Of a stretch of DNA of 64,000 nt, positions 27,415 to 35,349 are shown piece by piece. How positions within the stretch are numbered: position 1 is the first letter of the stretch; each line of letters starts with the position of its first letter. The position numbers and the translations under genes were made by a program. The DNA comes from Rhizobium sp. BK602 (GTDB lineage: Bacteria; Pseudomonadota; Alphaproteobacteria; Rhizobiales; Rhizobiaceae): NCBI RefSeq assembly GCF_014195095.1, contig NZ_JACIBC010000001.1, positions 682,001 through 746,000 of the forward strand. The letters are read 5' to 3'. Below the pieces are notes generated by a model. It worked only from the letters and a program-made list of their open reading frames with translations. It was not told the DNA's origin and did no database searches.

Positions 27415-28767
27415 TCACAATTCCCGTGGCGAAATTGCGCCGAGGCCGCTGATATAACCTGCCAGTTTCGTGCCGGCATTGATGAAATACATCGGGTCGA
27501 TCGGTTGGCCGTTCTCGCGTACTTCATAATGGAGATGCGTTCCCGTGGAACGGCCGGTGCTGCCCGCCAAACCGACGGTGTCGCCGGATTTGACGGCGTC
27601 TCCGACCCGGACGAGAATTTGCTCCATATGGCCGTAACGTGTCGAGATGCCGTCGCCATGATCGATCTCGACCATATTGCCATAACCGCCCGTCCAGCCA
27701 GCGGATACGACCTTGCCCGGCGCGGTCGCCCTGATCCGCTCGCCAGGGCTAAAGTGGAAATCGGTGCCGGTGTGCAGCGCCAATTTGCCGAGGAACGGGT
27801 CCTTGCGATTGCCGAAGGGGCTGGTGATCAGCCGGCCCGGCGCGGGATTGCGGAAGGGCAGGGTTTCAGCCGCGCCGCGCACCAGCTCCAGGCGTGTCAG
27901 GGCCGTATCGAGGTCGGCCATGGATTGCTCGAAGCGGTCGACATTTTCGGGCGCGACATAGGGGCCGCCGACACCTTCGTCGCCATCGTCGGGACCATTC
28001 TGCCTATCGGCGATCGCGGCATTCACCGTCGGGAGCTTTACGCCGACATTCTGCATGATCGACTGGATCTGATCCGCCGTGTCGGAAGCGCCCGCCGTCA
28101 GGCGCCGCACGCGGGCGAGCTGATCCTGCTCGATATGCTTCAGCGACAGGGTCACCTTGGAAAACACCCTGTCGGCACGGTCGGCGACCGTCTCGGGGGC
28201 TGGGACATAGGCGAGGGTGGAATTATCCGGGGTGGCGTCGGCGGGCTTGCCGCCCGACAGCAGCTTGTCGATGGCTCTGAGGTCGCCGGTCAATTCCGCA
28301 TGATCGCCCTTGCCGGCGCGATCGCTGCCGGCTGCCGCATCCGGGCTCTTGTCGGTCAAGCCCGAGTTTTCGGCGCGATCGAGCAGCGCGTCGAGTTTGC
28401 CGTGGCGCGAGGTCAGCGCCTGCTGCTGTTCCATCAGCTTGTCGACCTTGCTTTCGACCACCTGCTGATCCAGCAGCTGACGGGAGGTGACGCGATCGAC
28501 CTGGGCGCGCAGGGCGGCGATACGGTCTTCGTAGTCATATTGCATGCGCGCCTGTCTCGCCATGGTGGCGCCGATGAGGTCGTCGCGCAGCACGAGATAG
28601 GATGTCGCCAGCAGGTAACCGAGGGAAAAGACGCCGACGAGGCAGATGGCAAGTGCCGCCATCCAGGGGCGGACAGTCATATGACGCACGGTATCACCGC
28701 TCGCCACGATGATCGTGTGATGCGCCTTCCGCCTGCCGAAAACCCTGTTTTGAGCCTTGGCCGTCAC
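27415..28767 (-). CDS. M23 (LytM) family peptidoglycan peptidase, membrane-anchored
   Basis: A 450-residue protein. A cytoplasmic N-terminus of about 32 residues precedes one membrane helix (about 36-58), then a periplasmic coiled-coil region (about 75-140, with RIAALRAQVDRV and DKLMEQQQAL), a linker, and a C-terminal LytM domain. The zinc-site residues are present: HTGTD near residue 333 and HLHYE near 412, with YGHM between. It therefore probably cleaves peptidoglycan crosslinks directly rather than being a degenerate EnvC/NlpD activator. The GTG at 28767 has GGGAG at 8 bases. Single gene, 147 bases after it the helicase begins on the same strand. Confidence 0.92.
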   Translation of the reverse strand: MTAKAQNRVFGRRKAHHTIIVASGDTVRHMTVRPWMAALAICLVGVFSLGYLLATSYLVLRDDLIGATMARQARMQYDYEDRIAALRAQVDRVTSRQLLDQQVVESKVDKLMEQQQALTSRHGKLDALLDRAENSGLTDKSPDAAAGSDRAGKGDHAELTGDLRAIDKLLSGGKPADATPDNSTLAYVPAPETVADRADRVFSKVTLSLKHIEQDQLARVRRLTAGASDTADQIQSIMQNVGVKLPTVNAAIADRQNGPDDGDEGVGGPYVAPENVDRFEQSMADLDTALTRLELVRGAAETLPFRNPAPGRLITSPFGNRKDPFLGKLALHTGTDFHFSPGERIRATAPGKVVSAGWTGGYGNMVEIDHGDGISTRYGHMEQILVRVGDAVKSGDTVGLAGSTGRSTGTHLHYEVRENGQPIDPMYFINAGTKLAGYISGLGAISPREL

Positions 28768-28883
28768 CGAGAATCTCCCAACCGACGCATCCTGACATCC
28801 ACGGGAGATTAGACGGGTTTATGGTTAATGATTGCTTTACGCGAGACCCTCAGAAAAGGGAAAAACTCTTGCGGCTTAATATG

Positions 28884-29720
28884 TTAGGCATTGCTTGTGG
28901 AGGTGAGCGAACGATAGAAGGAAGGGGTCAGGCCGGCTTCGGCGCGGGCGATATCGTTGAACGGCGCCTTGAGCGAGCCGCGGAAATTGGCGCGCACCAA
29001 TTCCTGGAAGGTACGGGCAGGATCGCGCCGTTCTCTGGCGCATAGAAAGCGAAACCACTTGGCGCCGACCGCCACATGGCCCTTCTCGTCATTATAGATC
29101 ACGTCGAGCACGGCAGCGCTTTCCAAATCTCCGGTCTCGCGCATCTTCGCCTGCAGCGCCGGCGTCACGTCGAGGCCGCGAGCCTCCAGAATGAGCGGCA
29201 CGACGGCGAGGCGGGCGGTCAGGTCCGTACGGGTCGCATGCGCCGCCTGCCAGAGGCCGTCATGGGCGGGCAAGTCGCCATAATCGGCGTCGAGATCACG
29301 CAGGCGCGCGCGCACCATCTTGAAATGCTTGGCTTCTTCGAAGGCGACCTGCATCCAGCCATCGAAAAAGGAATTGGGCACCGATTCCGTGGCGAAGCGG
29401 GCGACGATGTCGAGCGCCAGGTCGACCGCGTTCAATTCGATATGGGCAATGGCATGCAGCAGCGCGATACGCCCCTTCAGCGTATGCAGCGACCGCTTCT
29501 TCATATGCTTCGGCGGAACCAGCTCCGGCTTTTCCGGCCGGCCGGGGCGATCGGCCAGCGGCGGATCGAGCGGCGAGCGCAGGGACAGGGTGCGCGCGAA
29601 CCAGCGGGTGGCCGTCTCCTGGGCGAGCGTCGTCTTGCGGTCGAGATCGGCCGAGCGGATGGCGGCAATGGCGCCGCCGCGCAGCGAGGTGATTGTCTCG
29701 ATTTCAACCGATGTCGTCAT
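28884..29720 (-). CDS. DUF455 ferritin-like protein
   Basis: A 278-residue DUF455 protein with a ferritin-like diiron four-helix pattern. Helix motifs HIELNAVDLALD, FEEAKHF and YNDEKGHVAVG supply the Glu and His residues expected of a dimetal carboxylate site. The family is widespread in proteobacteria; its reaction is not established. The ATG at 29720 with an upstream GAGG places the start 5 bases after the peroxiredoxin stop, so the two are cotranscribed, which suggests a shared role in oxidative or metal stress. Confidence 0.85.
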   Translation of the reverse strand: MTTSVEIETITSLRGGAIAAIRSADLDRKTTLAQETATRWFARTLSLRSPLDPPLADRPGRPEKPELVPPKHMKKRSLHTLKGRIALLHAIAHIELNAVDLALDIVARFATESVPNSFFDGWMQVAFEEAKHFKMVRARLRDLDADYGDLPAHDGLWQAAHATRTDLTARLAVVPLILEARGLDVTPALQAKMRETGDLESAAVLDVIYNDEKGHVAVGAKWFRFLCARERRDPARTFQELVRANFRGSLKAPFNDIARAEAGLTPSFYRSLTSTSNA

Positions 29721-29725
29721 CGGCC

Positions 29726-30208
29726 TCAGAGCTCCCCGACGGCGGCCAGCACCTCTTCGGCGTGTCCAGCCACCTTGACCTTGTCCCAGATGCGCGCGAT
29801 GCGACCGTCGGCGCCGATCAGGAAGGTCGAGCGGACGACGCCCATATAGGTCCTGCCGTACATGCTCTTCTCCCGCCAAACGCCATAGGCTTCGGCCGCA
29901 GCCTTCTCTTCGTCGGAGGCAAGCGGCACGCCCAGCTCATATTTCTTGACGAACTTGTCGTGGCTTTTGACCGAATCCGGCGAGATGCCGAGGATGGCGG
30001 CACCGGCCTTTTTGAAATCCGCAGCCAGGGCGGTGAAGGATACCGATTCGGCGGTGCAGGCGGAGGTGTTGTCCTTGGGGTAAAAGAAGATCACCAGCGG
30101 CTTGCCGGCAAAATCGGCCAGGCGCACGCGGCCGCCGCCATCGCGGGGAAGATCAAAATCCGGGGCTACGTTGCCGATTTCTAATTCAACCGCTGGGATT
30201 TTGGTCAC
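29726..30208 (-). CDS. bcp: Thioredoxin-dependent peroxiredoxin, BCP/PrxQ type
   Basis: A 160-residue peroxiredoxin. The peroxidatic Cys is C51 in NTSACTAES, preceded by FFYPKDNT, the normal PrxQ/BCP active-site context, and an Arg occurs in the later VVRSTF motif. The resolving Cys that E. coli BCP carries five residues downstream is absent here (position 56 is Val), and no other Cys is present, so it probably works as a 1-Cys enzyme. It reduces hydrogen and organic peroxides. The start is a GTG at 30208. It is followed directly by the DUF455 gene and is divergent from the AsmA-like gene. Confidence 0.93.
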   Translation of the reverse strand: MTKIPAVELEIGNVAPDFDLPRDGGGRVRLADFAGKPLVIFFYPKDNTSACTAESVSFTALAADFKKAGAAILGISPDSVKSHDKFVKKYELGVPLASDEEKAAAEAYGVWREKSMYGRTYMGVVRSTFLIGADGRIARIWDKVKVAGHAEEVLAAVGEL

Positions 30209-30338
30209 GGGAAAACCTTTCTTTCGCCGGGATTTTGGATGACACTAGGTTTCACGCATATATACTGTACCGGTATGCCGTCCACATCGGACGCAGCGTC
30301 ACCAACAAAATTACGAAAAACGAAAGGGACGCACGGGA

Positions 30339-33300
30339 GTGATCCGAGGCGAAAAGATTACATTCCGCAAGAAGGATCTTGTCCCGCTCGACCACTTGCC
30401 TTCTGCCAAAGTCGACGATCCCCTGATCGTGCATGTGCCGGAAACGACCCGTCGCAAGCGTTCGCATGTATGGCATGTCTGCCGCATCACCTTTGTCTTC
30501 ATTGCCTTTCTCTCCCTGATCGTCGGCGCGGTGGTCGCCTCGATCGAGGGCGGCATCTTCGATCAACCGCTCTCGCAGAAGGCGCAACAGGCGCTCGATC
30601 AGGCCATCGGGCCGCGCTACAAGGCCGAAGTCGGCTCGACGGTGATCCGCTTCACGCCGAGCCTGCGGCTGGCGCTCGAGGCCCATGACGTCAACGTGGT
30701 GGATCAGGAGAGCGGCAAGCATTTGTCGACCATGTCGTCCGTCAGCATGGAACTCGATCCGCTGGCGCTGGTCGAGGGTCGCGTCGAGGTGGCGAATGTT
30801 GCGGCCGAGGGTATCGCGCTCGATACCTCGCTTCTGCCGCAAGGCGATCCCATCGATATAACGACGCTGCGCGTCGATGCCCTGCCGCAGGCGCTGAATT
30901 CGGCCTTCGACAATCTCGATTTCCTCGAACGTTTCGTCGAGCGCGGCGGTACGAACTCGGTGCGCATTTCCGGCTTCGCGGTCAAGCTGGCCCGCCAGGA
31001 GGGCGAGCCGATCTCGCTCGTGGTCGATAATCTCACCTTCGAACGCAGCGGACAGACGGGGCTGCATCTCTACGGAGAGGTTTCCGTCAATGGCTCCGTC
31101 GCGACGCTTGACGTGGTCGCGGACCAGCGGGAGGCCGGCCGCAGCTCTTCGCTGGTCGCCAAGCTTGCCAATCTCGATCTGAAGCCGGTGACGATGGTCT
31201 ATGACCAGAACGGCACGCCGCGACAGGGCATCATGAGTTTCGCCGGCATGACGGTGACGGCCATTCGTGGGGATGCCGGCACGGAGCCGAAACTCAGCGC
31301 TTCCATCGACGTGAAGCCCGGCACGCTCTACATGGATCGCGATCCGCAGGATCTGACGCAGGCCAACATCAATCTTGCCTATGATTTCAGGCGCCAGACG
31401 CTTGAGATCGAGCAATCGAAGGCGCAGTTCGTCGGCACGATCGTCCCTTTCTCGGGCGCCCTGATCGATCTCGATCGCATCGATGCCAATGCCGGCAAGG
31501 GATTCGGCATCGATTTCCTGATCCGGGGCGGCACGGCGGCCTCGTCGATCTCCGGCGAGCAGCCGGTCAGCTTCGACGGACAGGCGACCGGACGCTTCCT
31601 GTCGGCAACGAAGGAGCTGCAATTCGACAACCTCGGCGTTTCGACGCCGCTCGGCTCGCTGTTCGGTTCGCTGCATATGAAGCTCGGCGACAGCTCGCCG
31701 GAAATCAGCTTCGGCGGTCGAGCCGACAAGCTGGATACCACCGCGATCAAGCAGCTTTGGCCATTCTGGATGGCTTCCAAGCCTCGCGTCTGGGTGGAGA
31801 GCAATCTCTTCGGCGGCACGGTCACCAATGCGGTCATCTCCGTCTTCATTCCCGCTGGGCGGCTGCGGGCGGCGGCGCAGACCGGCAAGCTGCAACTCGG
31901 AAAGAACGAGCTGCATATCGCTTTCGACATCGATGGCGCACGCCTCGATGTGCCCGGCGAAATTCCGCCGCTGCGGGATATGAAGGCGCATTTCGACCTG
32001 ACCGGTCCGACCATGAGCATCGATATCGCCAACAGCACATCCTATTTCCCGACGGGCCGGTCGGTGACGCTCAAGGACAGCAATTTCTCGATCCCGTCCG
32101 CCTATGACAAGCCGCTGATGGCGCAGCTCGACCTCGCAATATCCGGCACCGGCGACGCCATCGGCGAGCTGCTTACCTACAAGCCGCTGCAGGTCTTGCA
32201 GCGCACCGAGTTCAAGCCGGAGAATTTCAACGGCAAGATCCAGGCCAATGTCGAGGCGACGATCGGCCTGATCAGCGACCAGAAGCCGCCGCCGCCGGTC
32301 TGGAAGGCGAATCTGCGGCTTGATGACGTCGATCTTCTGAAGCCGATGAACAATCGGAAAATTACCGATCTGAACGGCGAGATCGACGCCGATCCTCAAT
32401 CGGTGCATCTGCAGACGCAGGCGCTGATCGACGGCATTCCCGCGCAGATCGACATGGTCGAGCCGACCGACGACAAGTCACCGGCCAAGCGCAGCCGGGT
32501 GATCACGGCCACACTGACGGATGCGCAGCGCACGGCCGTGATACCGGGCCTCAACGACATCCTCAGCGGTCCGGTCAAGGTGGAACTCACGCGCATCGAT
32601 GACGACCGCCAGGGCGTGAAAGTCGATCTTGGCAAGGCGGCGTTGACGGTGCCCTGGGTCGGCTGGGCAAAGGGCAGCGGCATTCCGGCGACCGCGCAAT
32701 TCGAGGCTTCCGGCCCGGACAGCCAGACGGCGCTGAAGAATTTCGTGCTGAAAGGGGATGGTTTCGGCGTCAGCGGCGATCTCGTCGTGAGCAAGGGTGG
32801 ATTGTCATCGGCCAATTTCAGCAGCGTCAAGCTCTCGGCGCTCGATGATTTCGCGCTATCGGTCAAACGCAGCAAGGCAGGTGCCTACGACATATCCGTT
32901 TCGGGCAATTCGGCGGATCTGAGGCCGGTTCTGGCGCGGCTGAAGACATCGACGAGCAAGAGCGGCGGCGGCAATGGCGACGATTCGTCGAGCGCGACCG
33001 TGCGCGCCAATCTCGACAAGGTCATCGGTTTCAACGACGAGTCGATCGGCAATCTCAAGGGCGTCTATTCCGTTTCCGGCGGGCGCATCGTGGCGGTGGA
33101 CTTTTCCGGCGTCACCCGCAGCGGCGAGGCGGTCGTCAGCCAGGTGAGCAAGGGCGCCGGCAGCGGCACCATCCGTATCACCAGCGGCGATGCCGGCGCG
33201 GTGGCGCGCTTCACCGATCTCTACAAGCATCTGAAGGGTGGGTTGCTCAACCTCTCCCTGCGCTCCACCGGGCCGGACGATTGGGACGGTTCACTCGACA

Positions 33301-33758
33301 TCCGCAACTTTGCCATCATCGACGAAAAGAAGCTTTCGACCATCGTTTCGACGCCGAGCGGCAAGAACGGCAAGAGCCTGAACGCCGCCGTCAAACAGAA
33401 TATCGACACGCAGTCGCAGAGTTTCGAGCGTGGTTTCGCGCGGCTGGTGCTGCGCGACGGTGCACTGTCGGTGGAAAACGGCGTCGTGCGGGGAGCGCAG
33501 GTGGGGGCGACCTTCCAGGGCATGCTGAAGGACGCCAACGGCAAGATGGACCTGACCGGCACCTTCATGCCCGCCTATGGCCTGAACCGCCTGTTCGCCG
33601 AAGTCCCGATCGTCGGCTTCATCCTCGGCAACGGCAGCGATCGCGGCCTGATCGGCATCACCTTCCGGCTCACGGGCACGATCGAAAAATCGAGCATGCA
33701 GATCAACCCGCTGTCGATCATCGCGCCGGGTGTTTTCAGGCAGATTTTCGAGTTCTGA
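30339..33758 (+). CDS. AsmA-like / DUF3971 large periplasmic protein
   Basis: A 1139-residue protein starting at GTG 30339. A cytoplasmic stretch of about 45 residues leads to one membrane helix (about 48-68), and the rest is a long periplasmic chain rich in alternating hydrophobic and polar beta strands. The C-terminal GAQVGATFQGMLKDANGKMDLTGTF and GLNRLFAEVPIVGFILGNG, both quoted in part, are typical of the AsmA-like C-terminal region of DUF3971/YhdP-type proteins. Such bridge-like proteins are implicated in lipid transport between the inner and outer membranes. The gene is alone, with a two-way terminator after it. Confidence 0.88.
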   Translation: MIRGEKITFRKKDLVPLDHLPSAKVDDPLIVHVPETTRRKRSHVWHVCRITFVFIAFLSLIVGAVVASIEGGIFDQPLSQKAQQALDQAIGPRYKAEVGSTVIRFTPSLRLALEAHDVNVVDQESGKHLSTMSSVSMELDPLALVEGRVEVANVAAEGIALDTSLLPQGDPIDITTLRVDALPQALNSAFDNLDFLERFVERGGTNSVRISGFAVKLARQEGEPISLVVDNLTFERSGQTGLHLYGEVSVNGSVATLDVVADQREAGRSSSLVAKLANLDLKPVTMVYDQNGTPRQGIMSFAGMTVTAIRGDAGTEPKLSASIDVKPGTLYMDRDPQDLTQANINLAYDFRRQTLEIEQSKAQFVGTIVPFSGALIDLDRIDANAGKGFGIDFLIRGGTAASSISGEQPVSFDGQATGRFLSATKELQFDNLGVSTPLGSLFGSLHMKLGDSSPEISFGGRADKLDTTAIKQLWPFWMASKPRVWVESNLFGGTVTNAVISVFIPAGRLRAAAQTGKLQLGKNELHIAFDIDGARLDVPGEIPPLRDMKAHFDLTGPTMSIDIANSTSYFPTGRSVTLKDSNFSIPSAYDKPLMAQLDLAISGTGDAIGELLTYKPLQVLQRTEFKPENFNGKIQANVEATIGLISDQKPPPPVWKANLRLDDVDLLKPMNNRKITDLNGEIDADPQSVHLQTQALIDGIPAQIDMVEPTDDKSPAKRSRVITATLTDAQRTAVIPGLNDILSGPVKVELTRIDDDRQGVKVDLGKAALTVPWVGWAKGSGIPATAQFEASGPDSQTALKNFVLKGDGFGVSGDLVVSKGGLSSANFSSVKLSALDDFALSVKRSKAGAYDISVSGNSADLRPVLARLKTSTSKSGGGNGDDSSSATVRANLDKVIGFNDESIGNLKGVYSVSGGRIVAVDFSGVTRSGEAVVSQVSKGAGSGTIRITSGDAGAVARFTDLYKHLKGGLLNLSLRSTGPDDWDGSLDIRNFAIIDEKKLSTIVSTPSGKNGKSLNAAVKQNIDTQSQSFERGFARLVLRDGALSVENGVVRGAQVGATFQGMLKDANGKMDLTGTFMPAYGLNRLFAEVPIVGFILGNGSDRGLIGITFRLTGTIEKSSMQINPLSIIAPGVFRQIFEF

Positions 33759-33786
33759 GCTGGCAGCCTGACATTGCCAAAACGAG

Positions 33787-33810
33787 AAAGCCGGCGAGGA
33801 CGCCGGCTTT
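33787..33810. terminator. Bidirectional terminator between AsmA-like gene and tyrS
   Basis: Perfect 10-bp arms AAAGCCGGCG and CGCCGGCTTT with a 4-base loop, 28 bases after the AsmA-like stop and 23 bases after the tyrS stop. On the minus strand the stem is followed by CTCGTTTTGG; on the plus strand the arm itself ends in TTT. Confidence 0.75.
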
Positions 33811-33833
33811 GCGTGTCATCACATTGTTTCTAC

Positions 33834-35090
33834 TCAAGCAGCCGGGCGCACCAGAATGTGCTTCTTCTTGCCGAGCGAGAGCTTGATGACGCCGTCGGCG
33901 GTGATCTCGCCGCTGCCGATCAGCTTGCGTTCGTCACTGACCGCCTGATCGTTGATGCGTACCGCGCCGCCCTGGACATGGCGGCGGGCTTCGCCGTTCG
34001 ATGCGGCCAGGCCGGCGCGCACGATCAGCGACAAGAGACCGATGCCGGCGTCGAGTTCGGAGGCGGGAACGTCGATGGACGGCAGGTTCTCGGAAAGGCC
34101 GCCTTCCTCGAAGGTCTTGCGTGCGGTTTCGGCTGCCTGTTCGGCGGCGTCGCGGCCATGCAGGATGGCGGTAACTTCCGTCGCCAGGATCTTCTTGACC
34201 TCGTTGATCTCCGATCCCGCGAGCACTGACAGCCGCGCGATCTCGTCCATCGGCAGTGTCGTGTAGAGCTTGAGGAAGCGCGAGACGTCCGCATCTTCGG
34301 TGTTGCGCCAGTATTGCCAGAAGTCATAGGCTGACAGCAGGTCGGCATTCAGCCAGACCGCGCCGGTGGCGGACTTGCCCATCTTGGCGCCGGAAGAGGT
34401 CGTGAGCAGGGGCGATGTCAAAGCAAAGAGCTGCTTCGTCCCCATCCGGTGACCGAGGTCGATGCCGTTGACGATATTGCCCCACTGGTCCGAGCCGCCC
34501 ATCTGCAGGCGGCAATCGTAACGCTTCGCCAGTTCGACGAAATCGTAGGCCTGCAGGATCATGTAGTTGAACTCGAGGAAGGACAGCGACTGCTCGCGAT
34601 CGAGCCGCGTCTTGACGCTGTCGAAGGACAGCATGCGGTTGACCGAGAAATGCCGGCCGACATCGCGCAGGAATTCGAGGTAGTTCAGCGAGCGCAGCCA
34701 TTCGGCGTTGTTGATCATCAACGCATCCTTCGGGCCGTCGCCGTAAGTGAGGTAGTTCGAGAAGCAGCGCTTGATCGAGGCGATATTGCTTTCGATCGTA
34801 TCGATCGTCATGAGCTGGCGGGCTTCGTCCTTGAAGGAGGGATCGCCGACCATGCCGGTGCCGCCGCCCATCAGCGAGACGGCGCGGTGACCGGTCGCCT
34901 GCAGCCAGTGCAGCATCATGATCTGGATCAGAGAACCGGCATGCAGGCTCGACGCCGTCGGATCGAAGCCGATATAGGCGGTCACGGTTTCCTTGGCGAA
35001 GAGATCGTCGAGGCCGGTTTCATCGGAAATCTGGTGGATGAAGCCACGCTCTTGAAGGGTACGCAGGAAATCGGATTTGAACTCAGCCAT
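33834..35090 (-). CDS. tyrS: Tyrosyl-tRNA synthetase
   Basis: A 418-residue class I aminoacyl-tRNA synthetase. The HIGH-equivalent is HAGS at residues 50-53 in [13 protein letters not shown], the KMSKS-equivalent is KMGKS at 236-240, the tyrosine-binding [11 protein letters not shown] is at 196-206, and a C-terminal S4 RNA-binding domain ([17 protein letters not shown]) closes the chain. It charges tRNA-Tyr. The ATG at 35090 is chosen because MAEFKSDFL is the usual opening and an upstream in-frame ATG would add an unrelated stretch. It stands alone between terminators and a divergent gene. Confidence 0.97.
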   Translation of the reverse strand: MAEFKSDFLRTLQERGFIHQISDETGLDDLFAKETVTAYIGFDPTASSLHAGSLIQIMMLHWLQATGHRAVSLMGGGTGMVGDPSFKDEARQLMTIDTIESNIASIKRCFSNYLTYGDGPKDALMINNAEWLRSLNYLEFLRDVGRHFSVNRMLSFDSVKTRLDREQSLSFLEFNYMILQAYDFVELAKRYDCRLQMGGSDQWGNIVNGIDLGHRMGTKQLFALTSPLLTTSSGAKMGKSATGAVWLNADLLSAYDFWQYWRNTEDADVSRFLKLYTTLPMDEIARLSVLAGSEINEVKKILATEVTAILHGRDAAEQAAETARKTFEEGGLSENLPSIDVPASELDAGIGLLSLIVRAGLAASNGEARRHVQGGAVRINDQAVSDERKLIGSGEITADGVIKLSLGKKKHILVRPAA

Positions 35091-35349
35091 GATCTTGGTC
35101 TCTCGAAGCCGCATTGATGGAAGATGCAGCGAAATCGCTGTTGTTGAACGTCGCGGCGCGTTTAGCACCGATTTGGCGGTTCGTCACCATTTTGGTGGAG
35201 CCAAGTTTGTAAACGGGCGCTTCTCAACGTGAATAGACCGTAACATCGCCCCGAAGCCGCCGGGAATGCGCCGCGCATTCGCCCAAATCAAATCCTAGTC
35301 ATTGATCGTTGATCCCGTGTGTGCCTCATGTTTCGTGAAAGAAACCGGT

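Noticed and set aside
30252..32408. A 718-codon minus-strand open frame within the AsmA-like gene
   Set aside because: Antisense shadow of a well-formed membrane-anchored AsmA-like protein; composition dominated by Arg, Asp and Gly.
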